A stretch of DNA of 64,000 nt from contig JAIOKI010000012.1 of NCBI GenBank assembly GCA_028335825.1, forward strand, positions 434,001 to 498,000, in the 5' to 3' direction. The notes under the pieces were generated by a model. It made no database searches, was not told the DNA's origin, and was given only the letters and a program-made list of their open reading frames with translations. Positions within the stretch are counted from its first letter, which is position 1. The number at the start of each line of letters is the position of its first letter. Origin of the DNA: Nosema muscidifuracis (Eukaryota; Microsporidia; Nosematidae). Made by a program: the position numbers and the translations under genes. Positions 1 through 10,987 of this stretch are shown here, piece by piece.

Positions 1-278
1 AAATACATTCAAAATTATTAATATATTGATTTTACTAAAATAATTAAGTATCATTACGTAATAATTTGATATTTTAGTCATAAAAATATTTTAAGATTTA
101 AACAAGTTTACATATAATAAAAAAAATATTTTTATATTTATATAACTATACTATATTAAAGGAGATATCACTCAATATTTTTATTAGTCTACTTATATAA
201 AAGGAGAAATAATTTAAAATTATCACAAGTCTACTTATATTAAAGGAGATATATAAAATAAAATTTAACAATATAAAA
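1..278. other. AT-rich left-edge spacer
   Basis: No open reading frame or RNA is seen. A short imperfect repeat built on a 'ctacttatat(t)aaaggaga' core occurs about three times between 150 and 252. This is the 3' side of the minus-strand tRNA-Lys. Confidence 0.5.
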
Positions 279-351
279 CACCCGATGCGGGACTCGAACC
301 CGCGACCCTTAGGTTAAGAGCCTAATGCTCTACCGACTGAGCTAATCGGGC
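279..351 (-). tRNA. tRNA-Lys (CTT anticodon)
   Basis: Reading the minus strand gives a full 73-nt cloverleaf without intron: 7-bp acceptor stem (one G-T pair), D arm GCTC/GAGC, 5-bp anticodon stem TTAGG/CCTAA around loop CTCTTAA with anticodon CTT, and a T arm GCGGG/CCCGC with loop TTCGAGT. The discriminator base is G. The T run downstream (TTTT) fits a pol III terminator. Confidence 0.97.
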
Positions 352-420
352 TCGACCATTTATTAAATATAAAAACTATTTAAATAAAATTAAGTATTCC
401 TTACCTACTTATTTTAATCA

Positions 421-676
421 CTAAAATATTTATAATAAATACATTCTCTCATAATATTAAATAAATAAATTCTCTTATAATATTAAATAAAACATTTTCT
501 TATAGTATTTATAATAAATACATTTTCTTATAATATTCATAATAAATACATTCTCTTATAGTATTCATAATAAAGATATTCTCTCATAATATTAAATAAA
601 TACATTTTCTTATAATATTAAATAAAGATATTCTCTTATAATATTAAATAAATAAATTCTCTTATAATATTAAATA
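421..676. repeat. Degenerate ~26-bp tandem repeat 3' of the CK1 gene
   Basis: About ten imperfect copies of a unit resembling 'ttctcttataatattaaata' fill the space between tRNA-Lys and the CK1 stop codon. Copies differ mainly in 'tctta/tctca' and 'attaa/attca'. The copies are non-coding on both strands. Confidence 0.75.
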
Positions 677-686
677 TATTTATTAT

Positions 687-1598
687 CTATGTCTTCCAAT
701 CATACTTCCCATCATCTCTCCATCCATTTTTTCTAAGTAGTCCTCTAAAAAGATCTTTAAGATATTCATAATTAGGCCAATCATCATATCCCAAATTTCT
801 TACATAAAAAATATACATATAAAATTCATGAGGAAGATCTGTGCATAATTCCCATATTTTTAAATTCTCCTTGTATTCTTTAATTTTATCATATCTTTCT
901 TGTTTTGTCTCTGCTCTTAATCCCTGCCAAGGAAGTCTTCCTTTTAAGAAATATATTAAACAATACCCTATACTTTCAAGATCATCTCTTCTACTCTGTT
1001 CATATCCTTGATGTGTACGTATACTTGCATATCTTGCAGTTCCTGTTAATGATTTATCATATCTTATTTCTCTATGAACAAGTGTAACTGGATCTCTGTA
1101 TTCTTTAGCTAGACCATAATCTATCAAATATAAAGTATCTAGTCCTATGTCAAATACAAAATTATCTGGTTTTATATCTCTATGTATAAAATATTTATTA
1201 TGTACTAATTCTACACTTTCTATCATTTTACAAGATAACATACAAACAGTCTTTAAAGAAAGAAGTCTATTAGAAGATACAAAAAGTTCTTCTAATGATT
1301 TACCAAGTAGTTCCATAACAAGACAATTTAAATAAATATTATCTACAAGTATTTTACCAAAACCAAATACTTTTGGTAATATTTCATATTTGTTTCTTAC
1401 ACCAACAAACTTAGAAGTATTTCCATTAAGTTTATTGTATACAGTATATTCATGTTTAATCTGAGCTTGATGACCTCTTCTTTCTACTTTAACAGCTACT
1501 GGTATCTTTTCTATGATATCATGTGCTAAATATATTTCTCCGAATGCACCTGATGCTATTTTCTTAATAAGTTTTATATTTTTTAGTTCAGAAGACAT
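687..1598 (-). CDS. Casein kinase 1 family protein kinase (Hrr25-like)
   Basis: A 303-residue Ser/Thr kinase that is nearly all catalytic domain. Visible motifs are the glycine loop GAFGEIYLA (17-25), the ATP-binding lysine in VAVKVE (K37), HRDIKPDN (139-146), and the metal-binding triad as DYG (160-162) instead of the usual DFG. The CK1-specific stretch LTGTARYASIRTHQGYEQSR replaces the APE motif of other kinases and fixes the family. CK1/Hrr25 kinases act in vesicle traffic, ribosome maturation and DNA repair; which of these applies here is inference. There is no C-terminal tail beyond the kinase fold, shorter than yeast Hrr25. The ATG at 1598 is preceded on its own strand by CCCC six bases upstream, the local start signal. 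Confidence 0.95.
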   Translation of the reverse strand: MSSELKNIKLIKKIASGAFGEIYLAHDIIEKIPVAVKVERRGHQAQIKHEYTVYNKLNGNTSKFVGVRNKYEILPKVFGFGKILVDNIYLNCLVMELLGKSLEELFVSSNRLLSLKTVCMLSCKMIESVELVHNKYFIHRDIKPDNFVFDIGLDTLYLIDYGLAKEYRDPVTLVHREIRYDKSLTGTARYASIRTHQGYEQSRRDDLESIGYCLIYFLKGRLPWQGLRAETKQERYDKIKEYKENLKIWELCTDLPHEFYMYIFYVRNLGYDDWPNYEYLKDLFRGLLRKNGWRDDGKYDWKT

Positions 1599-1877
1599 GA
1601 AGGGGAGTAAAAATTAAAAAGATAGGAAGCATAAATATTAATTTAGAGAAAAAATTACAACACTAAGTGCATTCACTTGATATGTTATATTTTAATATCA
1701 GTACTTAATATATATAAAATATTATATATATAAAATGTTCTATTCAAATATAATTTACTTGATAAATATAAAATGTTCTATTCTCATTCATTCAAAATAT
1801 TAAAACATCACTCACTTAAAAATGCTAACTTTTGATAGCATATTTCAAAAAAAATGTAAAACCTTAAATAAAAATAT

Positions 1878-3995
1878 TCAAAGAAATGCCTTTCTTTCAT
1901 AATCTTGTATACTTTTACATTCATCTAATATTTTTAAATGTATTTCTTTAAATCTTATACTCTTTTTATTATCTATCTTATTAAACATCTTATTTACTAA
2001 ATATCTCATCCAATATACATTATTTATAGGATAAAATCCTTTCCAATCTCCTTTACTAGATACAAGCATATCTCTATAAACTTGAAATTGTTCATCATAT
2101 AAAGCATCCCCTTGAAATATCCAATCCATTTTATTAAGATCAGTATAAATAATTTCTTCTTGATATTTTAATCTAGATAGAGTAAAATCTATAATTCTTA
2201 TTTCATTATTTTTTATTAAAATATTTCCCCAATGAAGATCTCTATGTTCAAATTCATATTCACTTTCTAATTCTGATAAAATATTCGTTATATTTTTTAA
2301 TGTTCGTATTATTTCATTTACAGTTCTAAATTTATATTTCTCTATTGATTTACCTCCATCATTTGTTACTAATACTCCATATTCTTGTTTACTATTATAT
2401 TTATCAGGTCTATCATTCTCCTCAAATCCAAAATTATCCCATGCTTTTAAATAATGAGGAGTATATCTTCCTTTTACTATACTAACAGATTCTACTCTAC
2501 ATATTCCTGGATTAGTTGATATTATTTTCTGGATTTTACATTCTCTAATAAAATCTTCTTTATTAGTTAATCCTTTATTATCTAATGGTACTATTTTATA
2601 TACAAAATTTGTAGTTTTAAATACTTCACTAAATGATGCTTCTGCTATTTTTATTACATTCTGTGGTAGATCAGTAAAATTCTTATATTCAATTTTTAGT
2701 AGATTATCTTCTATTTCATTAAATAAATTATTCTTTTTTAAAATATCATTATTTAATAAAGGAACATCAAAAAAGACTTCATCACTTAATAAATCTCCGA
2801 ATATAATACTTTCTCTTGGATTTGTTTTTTTATTATCTTTATTATGTGATTTATTATGTAATTTATTATTATCTTTCTTAGTAAGTTTCTTATGTAATTT
2901 ATTATTATCTATTTTGATATCTTTCTTATATATTTTATTATTATCTTTATTATGTGATTTATTATGTAATTTATTATTATCTTTCTTAGTAAGTTTCTTA
3001 TGTAATTTATTATTATCTATTTTGATATCTTTCTTATATATTTTATTATTATCTTTATTATGTGATTTATTATCTAATTTATTATTATCTTTCTTAGTAA
3101 GTTTCTTATGTAATTTATTATTATCTATTTTGATATCTTTCTTATATATTTTATTATCATATATTTTGATATCTTTAATATTTTTCTTAGTATTATTCTT
3201 AATATCTTTCTTATATAGATTATTATCTTTTTTATATAAAATATTATCATCTATTTTGATATCTTTCTTATGTAAATTTTTATCATATATTTTGATATCT
3301 TTAATATTCTTCTTAATATCCTTCCTATCTAATTTATCTTTAAAATCATTTCTTATACAAATCTTCTTTAAAGGTGTTCCATCATAAGAATCATTTTTAT
3401 TAAAAATATCCTTATACAAAATATTATATCCATACTCAATTAATCTATTTTCATTAATAATATTATAAACATATTCAACATTCCTCTTATAAAAACATAC
3501 CATCTTCTTAATATCAATCATCCAATTAAATTCCTCTGATATATTAGAAAAAACAAAGAAAATATTTCTAAGAACATCATTAACATCAATAAAAATAGAA
3601 TCATGTAAATCTATATTAATAGACTTTAATATCTTATAAAAGATATTGTTATTTGTTTTTAATATTGGTAGTATATCATTTATATACTCAATAAGACTAA
3701 TTGATAATATTAGATGATCTTTGTATACAGATTTATATTCCCAGTTTATGCTTTGATTTATTTTTTTTATATTTAATTCTGATGAAATTATGCAATAAAT
3801 TTTATTTATAACATCATTAAGAATATTTATGTTGTAATCAAGTATCTGGTAATTTACTTGGTAAAATGAACTATCATTACAAGACATTTCTATAGAAGTT
3901 TCTCTATTTTTTATAGAATTAAATAATGAATGGATGTCTGTATCTAATAATGATTTATCTTCTTGATATTCAGTTAAGTTTTTATCAGTGTGCAT
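1878..3995 (-). CDS. Haspin-like kinase with Lys/Asn repeat insert
   Basis: A 705-residue protein. The C-terminal part (about 450-700) is a haspin kinase: KIAEASFSEVFK glycine-loop region, lysine in VYKIVP, the haspin hallmark HRDLHWGNIL (near residue 583), and DFT in place of DFG in IIDFTLSRL. Haspin phosphorylates histone H3 Thr3 at mitotic centromeres in other eukaryotes. The N-terminal third is predicted folded but unrecognised. Residues roughly 215-400 are a low-complexity Lys/Asn/Asp region containing a 36-residue repeat (108-bp DNA period, three near-identical copies between about 2830 and 3170). Start: the ATG at 3995 has TAACCC about ten bases upstream. The repeat expansion is unusual for a reduced microsporidian gene. 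Confidence 0.9.
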   Translation of the reverse strand: MHTDKNLTEYQEDKSLLDTDIHSLFNSIKNRETSIEMSCNDSSFYQVNYQILDYNINILNDVINKIYCIISSELNIKKINQSINWEYKSVYKDHLILSISLIEYINDILPILKTNNNIFYKILKSINIDLHDSIFIDVNDVLRNIFFVFSNISEEFNWMIDIKKMVCFYKRNVEYVYNIINENRLIEYGYNILYKDIFNKNDSYDGTPLKKICIRNDFKDKLDRKDIKKNIKDIKIYDKNLHKKDIKIDDNILYKKDNNLYKKDIKNNTKKNIKDIKIYDNKIYKKDIKIDNNKLHKKLTKKDNNKLDNKSHNKDNNKIYKKDIKIDNNKLHKKLTKKDNNKLHNKSHNKDNNKIYKKDIKIDNNKLHKKLTKKDNNKLHNKSHNKDNKKTNPRESIIFGDLLSDEVFFDVPLLNNDILKKNNLFNEIEDNLLKIEYKNFTDLPQNVIKIAEASFSEVFKTTNFVYKIVPLDNKGLTNKEDFIRECKIQKIISTNPGICRVESVSIVKGRYTPHYLKAWDNFGFEENDRPDKYNSKQEYGVLVTNDGGKSIEKYKFRTVNEIIRTLKNITNILSELESEYEFEHRDLHWGNILIKNNEIRIIDFTLSRLKYQEEIIYTDLNKMDWIFQGDALYDEQFQVYRDMLVSSKGDWKGFYPINNVYWMRYLVNKMFNKIDNKKSIRFKEIHLKILDECKSIQDYERKAFL
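2830..3170. repeat. 108-bp in-frame tandem repeat inside the haspin gene
   Basis: The sequence 'ttagtaagtttcttatg' recurs at 2878, 2986 and 3094, exactly 108 bp apart. Each unit encodes 36 residues of KKDIKIDNNKLHKKLTKKDN type. Copies are nearly identical, so the array is young or is being homogenised. The period is a multiple of three, so copy number can change without loss of frame. Confidence 0.9.
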
Positions 3996-4188
3996 TTCAA
4001 AAAGGGTTATTTAAAATAATATTTATAACATCAGGTAGTAACTAATTAATATAAAGTATTAAGATAAAGTGTTAATATTAAGTATTAGATTAAAGTATTA
4101 ATTTATTACATCAAGTAGTAACTAATTAAAAAATAAACATTTCTTAAATTAAATTTATATTATCTAATTTAATTATGTTTTATAGAAT

Positions 4189-4708
4189 AAATCCTATACA
4201 TAAATATACCTAGTAAATCCTATACATAAATATACCTAGTAAATCCTATACATAAATATACCTAGTAAATCCTATACATAAATATACCTAGTAAATCCTA
4301 TACATAAATATACCTAGTAAATCCTATACATAAATATACCTAGTAAATCCTATACATAAATATACCTAGTAAATCCTATACATAAATATACCTAGTAAAT
4401 CCTATACATAAATATACCTAGTAAATCCTATACATAAATATACCTAGTAAATCCTATACATAAATATACCTAGTAAATCCTATACATAAATATACCTAGT
4501 AAATCCTATACATAAATATACCTAGTAAATCCTATACATAAATATACCTAGTAAATCCTATACATAAATATACCTAGTAAATCCTATACATAAATATACC
4601 TAGTAAATCCTATACATAAATATACCTAGTAAATCCTATACATAAATATACCTAGTAAATCCTATACATAAATATACCTAGTAAATCCTATACATAAATA
4701 TACCTAGT
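4189..4708. repeat. Minisatellite: 20 perfect copies of a 26-bp unit
   Basis: The unit 'aaatcctatacataaatata' followed by 'cctagt' is repeated 20 times with no mismatch that I can see (520 bp). Two degenerate copies follow to about 4752. It fills the spacer between the haspin start and the SLY1 stop. It is non-coding on both strands: the period is not a multiple of three, and stops occur in all frames. Nothing suggests CRISPR, because there are no spacers. Confidence 0.97.
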
Positions 4709-4758
4709 AAATCCTATACAAAAAAATATCTATAAGAAATCCTATACATAAAAACCCT

Positions 4759-6606
<1,848 letters not shown>

Positions 6607-6922
6607 GAAAGGGTATTGAAAAATAAATCTTTAATTATTTGATTAAGAAAAGTACTTATTAAATATTTTTCTTTTAGATCAATAAGATGTATAAATATAA
6701 GATGTGTGTATAAATATAAAATGTATAAAAATATAAGATGTATAAATAAATATAAGATGTAGATTAAATATAAGATGTGTTTATAAAATATTAGTTGTAT
6801 GTATAAATGAATACAAGATGTATAAATAAATAAATATAGCATAAATATTAAATGAATATAAATATAAAATATAGCATAAATAAAGCATAAAATAAATATA
6901 AAAAATCCTAAATTATATTTAT
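6607..6922. repeat. AT-rich spacer with short 'ataagatgtataaata' repeats
   Basis: The spacer between SLY1 and the SNARE gene contains many imperfect copies of 'aatataagatgtataaata' (about 6675-6900). An open frame exists on the minus strand but consists only of Ile/Tyr/Leu from the repeat; I see no gene. Confidence 0.6.
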
Positions 6923-7618
6923 TTACTTCTTATAGTACAAATGAAGGAAGAATATTATAAAAGTCAAACAGAACATTAAAATTATAAAAAATCTTCTAAA
7001 AAAGCTTCCTACTTCAGTAACCTTTTCTACTGTATCTTTACTACTTCTTACTGATTCATAAATATCTCCTACTTTTGAAATTACATCATCTATACGTTCA
7101 TCTTGTATATTAAGCTGTTCTGATATATTTTCTTGTATACTTTCTATCTCAAGAAGTCTCTGTCTTGTAACTTGATATCTTTCTAATACACTATTCCCCA
7201 TTATTTCCATGGTTTCTTGATCCATATGTTGTATCTCAGGTGATGTCTTATATGACTTAGGCCTTTCTGGTTCTAAATCTATATTAAGGGATCCTTTCTT
7301 AATTTTTAATCTTTCTAATCTTAATTTTGTATTAATTATAAGTGATTGAATAATTTTCTTAACTCCTTCAAAATGTATTACTTCATCTTTTGTTCCTTCT
7401 ATAGATATCACATTAAGAGTCTGTTGTACATTATCAGATATTTTAGAGATACTCTTCTCTAATATTAAAATATTTTTATAAGATAGAGTAGATGTTATAC
7501 TTTTATTAAGTTTATGTATATCATAATAAATATCATCATAAAATAATATTTTATTTTTAGGAATGGGTTTTTGATCAGGTATGTTTATGTATTTCATGTA
7601 TTCATCTGTTCTATTCAT
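6923..7618 (-). CDS. SNARE, syntaxin 18/Ufe1-like (Qa)
   Basis: A 231-residue tail-anchored protein. Residues about 145-205 form a heptad SNARE helix (RQRLLEIESIQENISEQLN, then DERIDDVISKVGDIYESV) with a candidate zero-layer Gln at about 172, followed by a short linker and one C-terminal membrane segment (about 208-228, RRFFIILMFCLTFIIFFLHL) ending in KK. The spacing and the 'Q-x-E-x-ID-x-I' pattern best fit syntaxin 18/Ufe1, the ER Qa-SNARE of retrograde transport; other Q-SNARE classes are not excluded. The next gene downstream is SLY1, whose product binds Ufe1 in yeast. The ATG at 7618 is preceded by ATCCCT. Confidence 0.72.
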   Translation of the reverse strand: MNRTDEYMKYINIPDQKPIPKNKILFYDDIYYDIHKLNKSITSTLSYKNILILEKSISKISDNVQQTLNVISIEGTKDEVIHFEGVKKIIQSLIINTKLRLERLKIKKGSLNIDLEPERPKSYKTSPEIQHMDQETMEIMGNSVLERYQVTRQRLLEIESIQENISEQLNIQDERIDDVISKVGDIYESVRSSKDTVEKVTEVGSFFRRFFIILMFCLTFIIFFLHLYYKK

Positions 7619-7913
7619 AGGGATAAAAAAAATATATTATAAAATTATTATACAATAAAAATATTATACAATTATAATATAAATAAAGTTACTATATAAT
7701 AAGGGTATTATACAATTATAATATATGAGAGTACATTATACAATTGATATATAATATTATACAATTAATATATTATAAGGGTATTATACAATAAATGTAT
7801 TATACAATAAAGATATTATACAATAAAGGTATTATACAATATAATATATTATAAAGATCTTATACAACAAAGGTCTTATACAATATAATATAAATAAAGA
7901 TATTATAAATATT
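7619..7913. repeat. Spacer with 'tattatacaataaaggtatt' repeats
   Basis: About ten imperfect copies of 'attatacaat(a)aaggt' lie between 7640 and 7900. The unit is not found in neighbouring spacers. No coding capacity is seen. Confidence 0.65.
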
Positions 7914-8423
7914 TTAACACTTTCTTAATTCATTTATAATTTCCAATACTTTTTCTGTATCACAATTCTGTATCTTCTCTATATCATATTCATAAAGAAT
8001 AGTCTTATTAGTCTCTATTAATTTTTTTCTTTTTATTTCTCTACCTTCTATTTCTTTAACTTCTACTAAATTAGCATCCCAACTTACTCTTCGTATTCTG
8101 TTTGATAATTTAATTATTTTAATTAAATCATAATCTTTTATTTCTTCTTCTGTATAAACACATAAACTAAGAATTTCTTTCAATAATTTTATATTATCAG
8201 TGTATAAAGGAAACATCTTTAAATATTTGATAAAGATTTTTGATTTTCGTAATGAATAAGGATTTCTTAAATTTATACTAAGAAAATGTGATTTCTTATC
8301 TTCATAAAGATCCATATCTTCTATAGCTGATAATTCTGTATCAAGATGAGACTCTTCATTATTAATATATTCTTTTTTATTATTATTAATATATTCTTTT
8401 TTATTATTATTTATTTCTTTCAT
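7914..8423 (-). CDS. Unrecognised 169-residue protein with Asn/Lys-rich head
   Basis: I do not recognise the family. The N-terminus (1-25) repeats YINNNKKE two to three times and is then acidic (TELSAIEDMDLYEDKK). Residues 45-165 look like a folded helical domain (RNPYSLRKSKIFIKYLKMFP, LLKEILSLCVYTEEEIKDYD, KIIKLSNRIRRVSWDANLVE), Lys/Glu-rich and probably soluble; no signal peptide or membrane segment. A nuclear or transcription role is only a guess. The ATG at 8423 has ACCCCT six bases upstream, which supports expression. It is divergent from the plus-strand gene at 8533 with a 109-bp shared upstream region. Confidence 0.75.
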   Translation of the reverse strand: MKEINNNKKEYINNNKKEYINNEESHLDTELSAIEDMDLYEDKKSHFLSINLRNPYSLRKSKIFIKYLKMFPLYTDNIKLLKEILSLCVYTEEEIKDYDLIKIIKLSNRIRRVSWDANLVEVKEIEGREIKRKKLIETNKTILYEYDIEKIQNCDTEKVLEIINELRKC

Positions 8424-8532
8424 ATTAGGGGTGAGTTTTTTAATATGTAATTTTTTTAGGAAATGACTTTTACTATTTTTTGATAATCTCTTATGAAACT
8501 TTTCTTATTTAAAAATACCCCACTTATTATTT

Positions 8533-8877
8533 ATGAAATATAATCAATTTATAAGAAACTCTCTTGAAAATATGGGAAGTTCATTCTTATTTGGCATAGG
8601 TACAAAACTTCTTCTTAAATATCCTGATTTATATGGATTAAGAGAATGTGTTAAATCAGGGTTACAAATGTGTAATTACACAATGGTACATTCTATAAAT
8701 GTATTGGTTCTTAGTAAGTTGGGAATTGATGGTTTTCTTCTATCCCTTTCTAGTGTGTTTCTTACTAGCTTTTTTTTTGGTATGAGAAATGGAGTAGAAT
8801 ATGCTAGGAAAGATGGGATGAATAGTGTAGTGAGTAATATTGTGAAGGGGGTTATAGGGAGAGTTGGTAGATTTTAA
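8533..8877 (+). CDS. Small multi-span membrane protein, possibly Tim17/22/23 family
   Basis: A 114-residue protein with three to four hydrophobic segments and glycine-rich packing: GSSFLFGIGTKLLLK, INVLVLSKLGIDGFLLSLSS, VFLTSFFFGMRNGVEYARKD and a final VVSNIVKGVIGRVG. The size, the Gly pattern and FFFGMRNGVEYARKDG resemble the Tim17/22/23 family of inner-membrane translocases, which in microsporidia would be mitosomal. The similarity is by eye and weak; an unrelated small membrane protein is possible. The ATG at 8533 lies about ten bases after a CCCC signal. Confidence 0.55.
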   Translation: MKYNQFIRNSLENMGSSFLFGIGTKLLLKYPDLYGLRECVKSGLQMCNYTMVHSINVLVLSKLGIDGFLLSLSSVFLTSFFFGMRNGVEYARKDGMNSVVSNIVKGVIGRVGRF

Positions 8878-9228
8878 TTATATCTTAATATATTTTTTAT
8901 ACTATTTTATTATATTTATTTCTATTTATTACATTTTTTCTATTTATTATATTTATTATATTTTTTTATATTTTTTTATATACTATTTTTCATATATTTT
9001 TTCTATTTATGCTATTTATTATATTTTTTCTATTTATTATATTTATTATATTTTATTTATGCTATTTTTTTTAATATATTTTTTTTAATATATTTTTTCA
9101 TATATTTATTTCTATTTATGCTATTTTATTTATGCAAATTAATCAATAAAAATGTGATACTTCATAACCAACCATTTTTATAACACTAAAGTATCAAACA
9201 TAAAATTAATTTTTTTAAGCCCTTTCTC
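8878..9228. repeat. T-rich spacer with 'ttctatttattatatt' repeats
   Basis: Low-complexity 'ttttttctatttattatattt' repeats fill about 8890-9130. A plus-strand open frame here codes only Ile/Tyr/Phe and is rejected as a gene. Confidence 0.6.
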
Positions 9229-10929
9229 ATGAACTTTGATGATATTCTTAATACGAATAAAATAGATAAATTTATTTCTTCTAATAGATATGATCCAGAT
9301 TTAGTAAGTTCATTAATCCAATTTATAAATACAAAAGAAATTCGAGATTTCTGTTTGTACAAATCTATTCTTAATTCAATCACTGATAATAAATTATATA
9401 CAGACCTTGCTTTAGTATGGAATCTTCTTATACTTAGTATAAATGATAAAGATTATTCTTCTTTTGTTAATATTTGTGATAAATTATCAGTATCACTTAT
9501 TCAGAAATGTAAAGGTAGTTTGTATTCAAAATGTATTATTAAAAATATGGTGGATATTTCAATAAAGTTGTATGATAAACAATGGGAATATGAGAGTACA
9601 GTAGTAATTTATACTACATCCTTGTTTATAACTTCTAATTCTAATAAAATTAATGATGAAGTAATTAGTAAATATTATGAACTTGTTAGTTGTATTTTAC
9701 TAAAAGGTAATTATTTCTATTCATATATTCATGCTATTTCTAAACTTAATTATAAGAAGAAGGTTAATAAGAAAATATTTGAATATATTAAATATAAAAA
9801 TGAAGGAAATAAATTTATGCAGATTTTATTGAAGATGGATATGTCAGATGATGTCATTAAAAAATATTTTAGTGATTGTGATAATACTGATATTTTAGAA
9901 GTTGATTATGAAAAATGGGATTTTTATATTAAGAATATTGGTAATAAAATATCTTATAAAGATAATATAATATTCTTAAGTTTTATGATTAAGAATAATC
10001 TTTTATACAAGAAAGAAGGAGATTTTATAGAAATTCTTAATTATAAATATCAATCAGTAGATAATAAAGTACATGATATTATTGATATATATAGAGAGAA
10101 GAAAGAAATTAAACAGAAGAAAGTAGAAGAAAATAAAAAAGTTGTACAGAAAAAAATAGAGAAAAAGAAAGAAATAAAACATCTTGATAATTTTTCAGTA
10201 AGAAAGGCTAAGTATAATATATATTGTGATATCCTTAAGAAAAGAGAAATTGACCAATCAAGAGAATTATTTTATAAAGAAAGAAATCAAGAAAGAGAAA
10301 AACAACACAATCTTTACAATAAAATATTAGAAGATAAAAAGATATTCTTTATAGAAATTAAAGATGATTTAGAAGATATGTATAAAGAATTAGTAAGTAG
10401 AAAGAAAGATAATATATCAGAATATGTTAAACCAGTGATAAAAAGTGTAAGTAGAAGTTGGAGAGATGATGATATTGATGATAAAGTAGTTGGACCAGTA
10501 TTTGTTAAGAAACAAGAAATAATTTCTGATAGACTTATTTACACATATGGAGGAAATAATACAGATAGCTATATTCCACCTAAAAATAATATAGATAAGC
10601 CTTATACTCCAACTTTAACTAAGCCTTATACTCCTTTCAATAACTCATCTTTAGAAAAACCTTATACTCCAACTTTAACTAAGCCTTATACTTCTTCAAA
10701 CATATCATCAACAGATAAGCCTTATACACCAACTTTAAATAAGTCTTATACTCCTTCAAACATATCATCAACAGATAAGCCCTATACTCCAACTTTAGAA
10801 AAACCTTATACTCCAACTTTAGAAAAACCTTATACTCCAACTTTAACTAAGCCTTATACTCCTCCTAGTAGAAACAATACTCAACAAGGAAATGTTAACA
10901 AAAAAGATAAGTGGTATGATGATAATTAA
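9229..10929 (+). CDS. Translation initiation factor eIF3a-like protein
   Basis: A 566-residue protein. Residues about 55-180 align by pattern with the N-terminal region of eIF3a/Tif32: FVNICDKL (matching FRKLCDNL) and the block from ISIKLYDKQWEYESTVVIY through KYYELVSCILLKGNYFYSY. A charged coiled-coil segment (about 280-390) follows, with EKKEIKQKKVEENKKV, and then a C-terminal tail (about 455-555) of 8-12 copies of KPYTPTL-type repeats. eIF3a scaffolds the eIF3 complex on the 40S subunit. It is far shorter than yeast Tif32 (about 960 residues). The CCC signal precedes the ATG by five bases. It is followed 58 bp later by the SmD3 gene on the same strand. Confidence 0.72.
   Translation: MNFDDILNTNKIDKFISSNRYDPDLVSSLIQFINTKEIRDFCLYKSILNSITDNKLYTDLALVWNLLILSINDKDYSSFVNICDKLSVSLIQKCKGSLYSKCIIKNMVDISIKLYDKQWEYESTVVIYTTSLFITSNSNKINDEVISKYYELVSCILLKGNYFYSYIHAISKLNYKKKVNKKIFEYIKYKNEGNKFMQILLKMDMSDDVIKKYFSDCDNTDILEVDYEKWDFYIKNIGNKISYKDNIIFLSFMIKNNLLYKKEGDFIEILNYKYQSVDNKVHDIIDIYREKKEIKQKKVEENKKVVQKKIEKKKEIKHLDNFSVRKAKYNIYCDILKKREIDQSRELFYKERNQEREKQHNLYNKILEDKKIFFIEIKDDLEDMYKELVSRKKDNISEYVKPVIKSVSRSWRDDDIDDKVVGPVFVKKQEIISDRLIYTYGGNNTDSYIPPKNNIDKPYTPTLTKPYTPFNNSSLEKPYTPTLTKPYTSSNISSTDKPYTPTLNKSYTPSNISSTDKPYTPTLEKPYTPTLEKPYTPTLTKPYTPPSRNNTQQGNVNKKDKWYDDN
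10590..10862. repeat. Coding repeat: KPYTPTL / 'aagccttatactccaacttt'
   Basis: Roughly ten copies of a short unit encoding (D/T/E)KPYTPTL with longer interposed blocks such as SSNISSTDKPYTPTLNK. Several neighbouring units are identical at DNA level. The resulting tail is Pro/Thr/Tyr-rich and probably disordered. Confidence 0.9.
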
Positions 10930-10980
10930 TATTAAATATGATTTAAAATATTTAAAAACTCTTTTTCAGTTTTATCTTAT

Positions 10981-10983
10981 CCC
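10981..10983 (+). promoter_or_regulatory. CCC start-proximal signal deciding the SmD3 start
   Basis: The sequence 'tcttatcccttttATG' places CCC four bases before the ATG at 10988. The same CCC-to-ATG geometry is seen at most genes in this window, which favours this ATG over an upstream in-frame TTG at 10892 that overlaps the previous gene. Confidence 0.75.
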
Positions 10984-10987
10984 TTTT

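Noticed and set aside
2914-3387. Plus-strand open frame of Leu/Ile/Ser repeats
   Set aside because: It is the antisense shadow of the Lys/Asn repeats in the haspin gene.
4189-4708. CRISPR array
   Set aside because: The 26-bp units are contiguous with no spacers, and the genome is eukaryotic.
8864-9088. Plus-strand Tyr/Ile/Phe-rich frame after the Tim-like gene
   Set aside because: Low-complexity translation of a T-rich repeat with no CCC signal; overlaps the end of the real gene.
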